Source of the DNA: JBBROH01 sp038229595
GTDB taxonomy: Bacteria > Chloroflexota > Chloroflexia > QHBQ01
Length of the DNA: 64,000 nucleotides
NCBI GenBank assembly: GCA_038229595.1
Contig: JBBROH010000001.1
Coordinates: forward strand, 62,001-126,000
Direction: 5' to 3'
Under the pieces are notes generated by a model that had not been told where the DNA came from, searched no databases, and worked only from the letters and a program-made list of their open reading frames with translations. A program made the position numbers and the translations under genes. Below, piece by piece: positions 57,376 to 64,000 of the stretch. The first letter of the stretch is position 1; each line of letters starts with the position of its first letter.

Positions 57376-59982
57376 CTACTTGCGTTTGAAGAAGGAAGTA
57401 GGGATGCGGCGCATGATCGCCTGACGGATCGCCAGCCAGTGGTCGCGCAAGGTCTGCCGCTCGCCGATTGGCACCTCGCGCTTGCCGTAGCGTTCGCGCA
57501 CGTAGGCGCGGGCCAGGGGCTTGATCATGCCGCTGACAGCGGGCAACTGGCGGTCTAGCTGGTCGGCATACTCAAAGGGAGTCTGGTTGTCGCGGGGGCC
57601 GAGGCCACCCCACTTCGCCCAGCGGGTCAGCTTCTCATAGTAGTCGGCTGCGGGGTAAACGCGCTCGTTCTCGCGCCGCCAGAGGAACAGCAGTAGCCCA
57701 ATCAGGGCAACTAGCGGTAGGGCAGCCCACTTGAGCGCGGTGGTTAGGGGGCCGTCCGGTTGGTTGCTGCCACCGACGATGGTCGGCACCGGGGTAGGAG
57801 TGCTGGCTTCGTCCCTGACGCGCGCGGTCGGGCTGGGCTGCGGGGTTGGTGTGGTGCTACCAGCGGTAGGGCTGGGGCTGGGGGTCTGTGGGGTTGGCGG
57901 GCGTGCCTCACCGTCGAAGCCGAACGTTGGCTCGAACGGTATCCAGCCGTAGTTGGGGTAGTAGACCTCCGGCCAGGTGTGCGCCTGCGCTTCCTTGACA
58001 ATGTAGGTACCGAGGTTGGCCGGGTCTTCCTGGCCGGGGGCGTAGCCGAGGGCCATGCGGGTTGGCACGCCAACGCTGCGGAGCATCACCACCATCGAGG
58101 CGGCATAGTATTCACAATACCCCTTTTTGCTGTCGAACAGGAAGTAGTCCACCCGGTCAACGCCGTTCGGTGGGGTAGGGATGTCCAGGGTGTAGGTGTA
58201 GTTTTGGTGGTCGCGCAGGTAGTTCTGAATCTTGATCGCCTTGTCGTAGGGGTTGTCCTCTGCTGGGCTGCTGGGGGCAGCAATGCGGGCAGCCAGTTCC
58301 CGCGTGCGCTCGGTAACGGAGGTGGGCAGGTTGAGGTACCGCTTCGTCACCCAATCTGGGTACTTGCTGCTGGCTGTCCGCAAGCTCTGTTCGTCGGCGG
58401 TAGAGACGCTAGAAATTACACTGTAGGTTTCGCCCGAGCTGAGGTTGTGGTTGGTCGTCACCCCTAGCAGGTCGTCCTGGATCGGGATCAGACCCTCATA
58501 GTGCAGCCAGAGGCTACCGCTACGGATGCTTAGACGTACCTTGATCCCGCGTTCGCCGAGGCTGCCGATCTCGCGGCTGGCATCGCGCAACTGGCTGCTT
58601 ACGTCGTTGCTGTTCAGGCTGGCGATCACCGTGTCGTGGTCGTTGGTGTCCTTACTGCGGTCGCCAGCTAGCAGGCGCAAGTCGTTGGGGGCGAGCTTGA
58701 GCTTGTCTACCAGGTCGCGCAACTCCTGCGGCACCGTCGTGTTATCGGTCTGCCCATCGATCACCAGGTCGGCATTGGCATCCTGCCACGAGACATCGAG
58801 CAGGGTGCTGACTGTGCTGCTGACGGGTAGGTACTCGGCGAAGATGATCCTGTCGCGGGGGGCGACCACCGTCACCGTCTGCGACATTTCTGTTCGCAGC
58901 AAGTCGTTATTGCGAAGCTGACTGCTGGGCGCGAGGGAGAGGAACGAGGAGCGGTTGGCGTGCTGACCGCTGGCCTTGAAGCTGTCGGCTGCTGTGTTGC
59001 TCCAGCGTATACCATCGTAGAGGTCAACTGCGTTGGCCCGCATATAGGTGGCGCGTGGGGCGCGCACGATCAGGGCTGTGTTCTGGCTCAGGCTGATCCT
59101 GCCACCCATCGTGAAGCTGTTGCCGAAGCTGGCGTAGCTGGTATCTCCCTTGCCGCCACTGACCCCACCAAACATATCACCAAACCGCTTGCTCATGTCG
59201 TCCCAGGGCTGGTTGAAGTTGTTGACCCAGTTGGCAACCCCTTCGTTCACGTTGTCGCTGTTTGGCACGTACCAGGCCAGGCCAGTAACCAGCAGGCAGA
59301 AGACCGCGCTTGCCCTCAGGAACCGCCAGATGATATTAGGGGCGTAGTTGACGCGCTCTCGCTCCCACTTCTGCTCGTGTTGCAGGAGATTGAAGCGGGC
59401 AAGCAGCAGCAGTGCGTTGAAGACAAAGAGCAGGAAGTAGACGGTCAGATTCTCTGGGCGCAGGGTATAGGCCAGGTTGATCAGGATCGCCACGCCGTTT
59501 GGCACTACCGCCCACCAGGCCCAGTGGCTACGGAAGATAAACCACGCACTGCTGTAGGCCAGCAGCCACATCATCGCGGCGAGGGAGAGTTGGAATAGGG
59601 TAAGGTCGTCGCTAGCCCCGCCGCTGCTGAAGGCTGCCACCCACTGCACCGTGCTGCGGATCAGGTCGGCGGCCTTCTCCTGCCAGTTGGGGCCGGGCAG
59701 GATGGTAGACATCTGGTAGAAGACAAAGAGGATACCGACCAGGGTGCCGAGGGTATGGAGCAGGTAACGTGGCACCTCTTGCAGCTTCGCCAGCACCAGC
59801 CCGGTGAGCAGACCGACCAGGGTGATAGGCGAGAGTATCCAAAGCCCTTCAGGAGTCCAGCCCGCCGCCTGGATCGCCCAGGTGACGCTGAACAGCATGA
59901 GGGCGAGCAGGAGCAGGGTGATGCTGCCCTCCCGCAATCGCCAGGCCAGCACTCTATTTAGCAGATTACGCAGTCTGTTCAT
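57376..59982 (-). CDS. Membrane-bound transglutaminase-like protein (DUF3488/TgpA type)
   Basis: 868 residues. Six or so TM helices fill the first 240, an extracytoplasmic part contains the papain-like core with the catalytic Cys at about 623 (KKGYCEYYAASMVVMLRSVG) and the His in AHTWPEVYYPNYGWIPFEPT. A Thr/Pro stalk, a last TM helix (WAALPLVALIGLLLFLW) and a cytoplasmic C-terminal DUF4129-like domain follow. Proteins of this build commonly follow moxR and DUF58 genes, as here. Whether it crosslinks, hydrolyses or only binds peptides is unknown. Confidence 0.88.
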   Translation of the reverse strand: MNRLRNLLNRVLAWRLREGSITLLLLALMLFSVTWAIQAAGWTPEGLWILSPITLVGLLTGLVLAKLQEVPRYLLHTLGTLVGILFVFYQMSTILPGPNWQEKAADLIRSTVQWVAAFSSGGASDDLTLFQLSLAAMMWLLAYSSAWFIFRSHWAWWAVVPNGVAILINLAYTLRPENLTVYFLLFVFNALLLLARFNLLQHEQKWERERVNYAPNIIWRFLRASAVFCLLVTGLAWYVPNSDNVNEGVANWVNNFNQPWDDMSKRFGDMFGGVSGGKGDTSYASFGNSFTMGGRISLSQNTALIVRAPRATYMRANAVDLYDGIRWSNTAADSFKASGQHANRSSFLSLAPSSQLRNNDLLRTEMSQTVTVVAPRDRIIFAEYLPVSSTVSTLLDVSWQDANADLVIDGQTDNTTVPQELRDLVDKLKLAPNDLRLLAGDRSKDTNDHDTVIASLNSNDVSSQLRDASREIGSLGERGIKVRLSIRSGSLWLHYEGLIPIQDDLLGVTTNHNLSSGETYSVISSVSTADEQSLRTASSKYPDWVTKRYLNLPTSVTERTRELAARIAAPSSPAEDNPYDKAIKIQNYLRDHQNYTYTLDIPTPPNGVDRVDYFLFDSKKGYCEYYAASMVVMLRSVGVPTRMALGYAPGQEDPANLGTYIVKEAQAHTWPEVYYPNYGWIPFEPTFGFDGEARPPTPQTPSPSPTAGSTTPTPQPSPTARVRDEASTPTPVPTIVGGSNQPDGPLTTALKWAALPLVALIGLLLFLWRRENERVYPAADYYEKLTRWAKWGGLGPRDNQTPFEYADQLDRQLPAVSGMIKPLARAYVRERYGKREVPIGERQTLRDHWLAIRQAIMRRIPTSFFKRK

Positions 59983-60084
59983 TTGGTTTCCCCTGAGCGA
60001 CTAAAAGGTTGGTTTTGAGCGAAGGCGCAGAGCATTGCGCTGCCTAGCCCTATTTTGTTGCCAATTTGTCAGCTTTGTGCTGGA

Positions 60085-61416
60085 TCAGCGGATCACTTTC
60101 ACCCCGCCCAGCCCTTGCGAGAGCGAGAGGTTGATCGGTGTGCCGCGCTTGACCAGGTAGGAGGGGATGTTGGCGGCGGCGAGGGCAGCGACGACAAACA
60201 TTGAGTTATCCTGGTGGTGTTCACCTTGTACGTTGAAGGTGCTGCGTTCGATCTGGACTACTGCGCTGCGGATGCCACGCCCACTGATACCAGCGAGCGT
60301 CTTGACCCACTGCTCATCACTATTGGCGGTGATCACAATCAGCGTGCTGTTGCGGCCAAAGCGGTTGCTCTCTGCCGCCAACACCTCATCGAGGGGGGCA
60401 GTACCTTGCGCCCGCAGGACGGCCAGGCTGCGCAGGATGCGCTGCAACTGGCGTGCGCCCCGGTCGCTGCTAAGTACCTCATGCTGCTGGCCCCAACTGA
60501 TCATTCCGACGTTGCGCCCTTCGGCGATCAAGCGGGCGGCTAGGCTACTCGCCAGAGCTACGCCGTACTCCTCGGTACTGGGCGGCAGGTAGATCGGCTG
60601 CCCCGCGCTGTCGCCCGCAAAGTCTATGCTGCGGCGAGCCTCATCGCTGTAGCGGCCCTCTTTGTTGGGGCGCGGCACCTGGGGCAGCAGGTTGGGGTTG
60701 CCTGCCTGGGCAGCACCCTGCATATCCAGCACGATCCAGATGTCGGTGGTTGGGTCGATCTCAAACTCTTTGACCATCAACTGCTGTTGGCGGGCTGTGG
60801 CAGCCCAGTGGATGCGGTTGTAGGGGTCGCCCGCCACGTACTGGCGTAGGCCAGCAGCCAGCGGCGTGATATTGAAGCTGCGGCTGCGGCGGTTGCTAGA
60901 GCCAGTCAATTCGCTGGTGGGCAGGCCGAAGGCCGCCAGGTCAAGGATTGGAGGGTAGACCAGCAACTCGCGCTGCTCGGTCTGGCGGCGCAAGAAGCGA
61001 AAGAGGCCGAAGGGATCTCCAGTGACCAGGACGACAGGGCCGAGACGGTAGACTCCCCGCTGGCGACAGACGGTGCGGACGCGCCAGGTTTTCTTCTGCT
61101 GGCTGCCGAGGCTGACCACGCAGGAGGTGCGGTGGCCGGGCAGGTTGGAGCGGTCGCGGGCCTCCACCCAGATTTTGGGGAACTTGCTGTCGTTGTGCAG
61201 GGTCAACGACTCCTCATAGACCTGACCCATCTGCAAGGTGTAGTGGTGCGCCGCCCGGCTGATCGTCACCCCACGCAGGTTGAGGCGCGCCCAGACTAGC
61301 GAACCGAGCGTGACCAACGCCAGCACGTAGGCGAGGAAGTAGAGTGGGTGTAGGCCCGTCGCCAGAGCAAGGAAGAAGACGAAGGCCGCCGCTGCTAGCA
61401 GGCGAATACCGTTCAA
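60085..61416 (-). CDS. DUF58 domain protein
   Basis: A TTG start 1 nt after the moxR stop, with AAGGAG before it, shows tight coupling. Two N-terminal TM helices (LAAAAFVFFLALATGL, YFLAYVLALVTLGSLVWA) precede a beta-rich region and the DUF58 signature DPYNRIHWAATARQQQLMVKEFE; the end is VWA-like (IWIVLDMQG). In known clusters DUF58 proteins work with MoxR ATPases and transglutaminase-like proteins. 443 residues, normal. Confidence 0.92.
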   Translation of the reverse strand: MNGIRLLAAAAFVFFLALATGLHPLYFLAYVLALVTLGSLVWARLNLRGVTISRAAHHYTLQMGQVYEESLTLHNDSKFPKIWVEARDRSNLPGHRTSCVVSLGSQQKKTWRVRTVCRQRGVYRLGPVVLVTGDPFGLFRFLRRQTEQRELLVYPPILDLAAFGLPTSELTGSSNRRSRSFNITPLAAGLRQYVAGDPYNRIHWAATARQQQLMVKEFEIDPTTDIWIVLDMQGAAQAGNPNLLPQVPRPNKEGRYSDEARRSIDFAGDSAGQPIYLPPSTEEYGVALASSLAARLIAEGRNVGMISWGQQHEVLSSDRGARQLQRILRSLAVLRAQGTAPLDEVLAAESNRFGRNSTLIVITANSDEQWVKTLAGISGRGIRSAVVQIERSTFNVQGEHHQDNSMFVVAALAAANIPSYLVKRGTPINLSLSQGLGGVKVIR

Positions 61417-61417
61417 G

Positions 61418-62392
61418 TTAGCTCCTTACTGGGCCACCGTGTGGGGTGGTGCGGCTGGGGCTAGGGATCGCAGCGGCACGCACCACTTCGCCAATTACCG
61501 CTATGCTATCCACGTTGCGGACGCGGGCTGCCGGGTTGAGGATCAGGCGGTGGGCCAGCACCGGAGCGGCCAGTGCCTTGGCATCGTCGGGGATCGCGTA
61601 ATCACGCCCTTGTAGAGCCGAAATCGCCTGGCAGGCCCGATAGAGGGCTATCGAACCGCGAGGGCTGGCACCGAGGTAGACATCAGGGTGCTTGCGCGTC
61701 GCCTCAGTCAGCGAAACGATGTACTCCTTGATTGCCTTGTCCACATAGACTTCCTTGATCGCCGCCTGCATCTGGATCAGTTCGCTGGCCGCCACAACCT
61801 GCTCAAGGTCTTCCAGTGGGTGGTGAAACTGGATGCGGTCGAGAATATCCAGTTCGTCGGCGTGCTTAGGGTAGCCGAGGGTGATCCGCATGAAGAAGCG
61901 GTCTAGCTGGGCTTCTGGCAAGGGGAAGGTACCTTCGTACTCAATCGGGTTCTGGGTGGCAAGCACGATGAAGGGCGAGGGCAGGGCGTAGGTCACGCCG
62001 TCTACGCTAACCTGCTGTTCCTCCATCGCTTCGAGCAGGGCCGATTGGGTCTTGGGCGTGGCTCGATTGATCTCGTCGGCCAACACGATCTGGGCCATTA
62101 CTGGGCCGGGGCGGTACTCAAACTCGCTAGTCTTCTGGTTGTAGACGCTGACCCCGCTCACGTCGCTGGGCAGCAGGTCGGGGGTGAACTGGATGCGGCG
62201 GAAGGTGCAGCCCAGCGAGCGGGCAATCGCCTTCGCGAGCGTGGTCTTGCCCACCCCTGGTACGTCCTCGATCAGCACGTGGCCGCGACAGAGCAGCGCA
62301 ACCAGCAGCGATTGCACCTCATAGTGCTTGCCAACGATAACCTTCTCCACGTTGCGAACCAGCCGTTCGCCGAGGCTGCGGACATCTTCCAT
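61418..62392 (-). CDS. MoxR-family AAA+ ATPase
   Basis: 324 residues; Walker A EDVPGVGKTTLAKA with K49, Walker B IVLADEINRATPKTQSALLEAMEE, sensor 1 FIVLATQNPIEYEGTFPLPEAQLDRFFM. MoxR ATPases are thought to be chaperones for assembly of metal or VWA-containing complexes. Here the expected substrate is the DUF58 protein encoded next, then the transglutaminase. Confidence 0.94.
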   Translation of the reverse strand: MEDVRSLGERLVRNVEKVIVGKHYEVQSLLVALLCRGHVLIEDVPGVGKTTLAKAIARSLGCTFRRIQFTPDLLPSDVSGVSVYNQKTSEFEYRPGPVMAQIVLADEINRATPKTQSALLEAMEEQQVSVDGVTYALPSPFIVLATQNPIEYEGTFPLPEAQLDRFFMRITLGYPKHADELDILDRIQFHHPLEDLEQVVAASELIQMQAAIKEVYVDKAIKEYIVSLTEATRKHPDVYLGASPRGSIALYRACQAISALQGRDYAIPDDAKALAAPVLAHRLILNPAARVRNVDSIAVIGEVVRAAAIPSPSRTTPHGGPVRS

Positions 62393-62709
62393 GCGCTTTG
62401 GGTTTCCTCTCGCAATTTACGGATATTCAAGTGTTATATCAAATAGCGGACAATGTGGTTGGCTCAGTGCCAGATCAGCCTCAAGCAGGCAGCCAGGCAG
62501 TCGCATCATCCCTTACAATAGTAATACGGTTCTGTGCGCCATATTGTTCAACTCATTATACCATTATCGCCCCATATGGGCTAGTTCCGACCTCGATTCT
62601 AATGCTACGCCAATCCAGATTAGAGTGGATGATAACGATCTGTTAACCTTCGCTGCCTTGCGGCGGCCAAAGCCGATCTGCTATACTAGGCGGTGGGAGA
62701 GCGTTCGCT
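62393..62709. promoter_or_regulatory. Divergent intergenic region
   Basis: Minus-strand -10 TATAAT (62560-62555), preceded by GG, could serve moxR at 165 nt distance. Plus-strand TTGCGG (62658-62663), 18-nt spacer and TATACT (62682-62687) with TGC before the -10 serves the 62710 gene. Local AT content is higher than in the rest. No ORF with a ribosome site was found. Confidence 0.6.
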
Positions 62710-63090
62710 ATGCAAGAGGTGGTAGAGAAGCCAGCACACAACTTCGCTAATCAGGCCGAGGCCGAGTTCGGCAAGCTGCTCGATTTCTACGGCATCGTCT
62801 GGCAGTACGAGCCGCACTCCTTCCCCCTACGCTGGGAGGATGGGCGGGTGGTGGAGATGTTCACCCCAGATTTCTACCTGCCAGAGTACAGCCTCTACCT
62901 GGAATTGACCGTGATGAAGCAGAAGCTCGTCACCCGCAAGAACCGCAAGCTGCGGATGCTGCGCGAACTCTACCCCGAAGTGGCGATTAAGTTGATCTAC
63001 CGACGCGACTTCCAGCGGCTGTTTGAGATGTTCGGCCTGCCCCTGCCCGACGGCAGCCCTACCAATCCGCCAGTGCCTGACCGTGACTAG
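62710..63090 (+). CDS. Small nuclease-fold-like protein (possible PD-(D/E)XK type)
   Basis: 126 residues: FANQAEAEFGKLLDFYGI, WQYEPHSFPLRWEDG, EMFTPDFYLPEYSLYLELTV, MKQKLVTRKNRKLRMLREL and IKLIYRRDF. The arrangement Glu (N-terminal helix), PDF, then LELTVMKQK resembles restriction-endonuclease-like folds with a weak ExK site (ELT and a following K). No nuclease activity is claimed; the fold call is a pattern judgement. It overlaps the start of hpt by 8 nt, so the two are co-translated. Confidence 0.6.
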   Translation: MQEVVEKPAHNFANQAEAEFGKLLDFYGIVWQYEPHSFPLRWEDGRVVEMFTPDFYLPEYSLYLELTVMKQKLVTRKNRKLRMLRELYPEVAIKLIYRRDFQRLFEMFGLPLPDGSPTNPPVPDRD

Positions 63091-63697
63091 GCCACCCAAC
63101 CCCGCCAATGCCCCCACTACGCCCCCCGTGCGCGATGGTACGATCCAGATGTTGATTGGGGCGGAGGAGATTGCGCGGCGCACCGCCGCACTGGGCGCGC
63201 AGATCGGGGCTGACTACCTGGCGCGGGGCAGCAATGGCCTGCTGCTGGTTGGCCTGCTCAAGGGGGCCAGCTTCTTCCTGGCCGACCTGGTGCGCGCGAT
63301 CCCCACCACCCTGGCGGTGGACTACGACTTCATCTCGATCTCGCGCTACGGCACGGCGGGCGACCGCTCGGCCCGCATCCTGATGGATTTGGAGGCCAGC
63401 GTGCGTGGGCGCGACGTGTTGCTGGTCAAGGACGTGTTCGACACTGGGCTGGCTATCGCCTACATCCAGCGGGTGCTGCGCGTGCGCCAGCCCGCCAGCT
63501 TGCGTACCTGCGTGCTGCTCGACCGCCAATCGGTGCGCCTGATCGACATCCCTCTCGATTATGTCGGCTTCAGCCTGCCCGACCGCTTCGTAGTCGGCTA
63601 CGGCATGGATTTGCACGAACGTTACCGCAATCTCCCCTACATCGGCGTGCTGCCCGCCGACGCTGCCCGCCCCACGGCAGTGCGGATGAGAGAGTAG
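63083..63697 (+). CDS. hpt: Hypoxanthine (purine) phosphoribosyltransferase
   Basis: Salvages hypoxanthine/guanine with PRPP. A GTG at 63083 overlaps the previous stop, which suits translational coupling; no ribosome site is seen for later starts (GTG 63128, ATG 63149), so the start is uncertain. Motifs: LLLVGLLKGASFFLADLVRAI, the PRPP loop VLLVKDVFDTGLAIAYI, and VDYDFISISRYG. The acidic ED before the Thr-Gly in the usual VEDIIDTG reads KD, an unusual change. 204 residues if GTG is used. Confidence 0.85.
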   Translation: MTRPPNPANAPTTPPVRDGTIQMLIGAEEIARRTAALGAQIGADYLARGSNGLLLVGLLKGASFFLADLVRAIPTTLAVDYDFISISRYGTAGDRSARILMDLEASVRGRDVLLVKDVFDTGLAIAYIQRVLRVRQPASLRTCVLLDRQSVRLIDIPLDYVGFSLPDRFVVGYGMDLHERYRNLPYIGVLPADAARPTAVRMRE

Positions 63698-63773
63698 GGC
63701 GGTAGCGAACAGCCTCTCCCTGGCGGGCGGTTGCTGAAGGGGGAATCCCGCCAATGGTTGTCGGGAGCAGCAG

Positions 63774-64000
63774 CTAGCCACCCCCGTCTGCTAGCTTACG
63801 TATCTGCTCCAACATTGCCCTGTCGTGCTCAAGGTCAGGATGTTGAATCGCCTCGTCCAGGGCAACGTTTTGCTCAAGGTAGGGTAGAGCATTAGCATAA
63901 TCACCCTGTTTGACATAAATTGACCCGATGTTGTTGAGGGTGATCGCCTCGCCAGCACGGTTGCCCACCTCGCGGTGGATGGGTATAGCCTGCTCGCAGT
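63774..64000 (-). CDS. TPR protein, C-terminal fragment (cut by window edge)
   Basis: The last 75 residues include CEQAIPIHREVGNRAGEAI, TLNNIGSIYVKQGDYANALPY and LEQNVALDEAIQHPDLEHDR, a typical TPR/Kinesin-light-chain-like ladder. The N-terminal part and any effector domain lie beyond 64000. Such C-termini often belong to large STAND or adenylate cyclase proteins like the one at 44862. Confidence 0.75.
   Translation of the reverse strand, partial: CEQAIPIHREVGNRAGEAITLNNIGSIYVKQGDYANALPYLEQNVALDEAIQHPDLEHDRAMLEQIRKLADGGG

Noticed and set aside
1..64000. Mobile island, prophage or CRISPR locus
   Set aside because: No integrase, transposase, att-like repeat next to the tRNA, phage structural gene or regularly spaced repeat was found; repeats present are intragenic or a gene duplication.

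Overview
The window reads as chromosomal DNA of a Chloroflexota-type bacterium (moderate confidence, from gene content and signals; no rRNA is present). Pointers are a secreted protein with the PISE / VLVQxFERRVLxYxP / NVG repeats common in that phylum, an F420-type LLM oxidoreductase, a CruA/CruP-like carotenoid cyclase, Thr/Pro-rich linkers on Ser/Thr kinases, a T-box upstream of leuS, type III pantothenate kinase, frequent GTG/TTG starts and GC-rich coding sequence. No transposase, integrase, phage gene or CRISPR array was seen.

Layout. 1-2.1 kb: truncated DUF1800 gene and a 6-TM MCP-like protein. 2.4-7.9 kb: compact + strand carbohydrate operon (GH1-like hydrolase, GT4, Gfo/Idh/MocA, LLM oxidoreductase, second GT4). 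8.4-14.5 kb: tRNA-Ala(GGC), a leucine-type T-box leader, seven tandem small zinc-ribbon genes (one half-size, one broken by TAG, one that has lost its stop and runs into leuS), leuS, and a homologue of the aminoglycoside-resistance 16S rRNA m7G1405 methyltransferases. 14.5-18.2 kb: lipoprotein and a beta-propeller-like protein with three SLH domains. 18.5-24.3 kb: ParB-fold-like protein, small membrane protein, MrfA/YprA-like helicase, second MCP-like protein. 24.3-31.9 kb (- strand): T4 Rnl1-like RNA ligase, CruA-like cyclase, metallophosphoesterase, an APH-like kinase fused in frame to RNase PH, RarA. 32.2-36.6 kb: two adjacent transmembrane Ser/Thr kinases, one with a novel-looking Cys-rich ectodomain and one with a PstS-like phosphate-binding ectodomain. 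36.7-39.6 kb: secreted zinc peptidase and a secreted protein with a duplicated unknown domain. 39.9-49.4 kb: membrane protein, duplicated MFS/spermidine-synthase fusion, RsmC-like methyltransferase, degenerate PIG-L protein, giant cyclase-ATPase-TPR regulator, secreted Chloroflexota-type protein. 49.5-51.6 kb: tandem YflT-type stress proteins. 51.9-52.16 kb: a short structured transcript with an 18-codon ORF. 52.4-57.3 kb: pantothenate/CoA operon (DUF2520 protein, panB, panC, coaX, coaBC). 57.4-62.4 kb: MoxR-DUF58-transglutaminase operon. 62.7-64 kb: nuclease-fold-like protein, hpt, and a truncated TPR gene.

Most notable: (1) the Leu T-box / zinc-ribbon array / leuS / rRNA methyltransferase unit; (2) the kinase-PstS receptor next to a second kinase; (3) the kinase-RNase PH fusion whose kinase half lacks the catalytic Asp; (4) the 51.9-52.16 kb RNA in front of the CoA operon. 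Recurrent regulatory traits are an extended -10 box TGCTATAnT and two genes whose -10 box lies only 6 nt before the ATG, predicting leaderless mRNAs.
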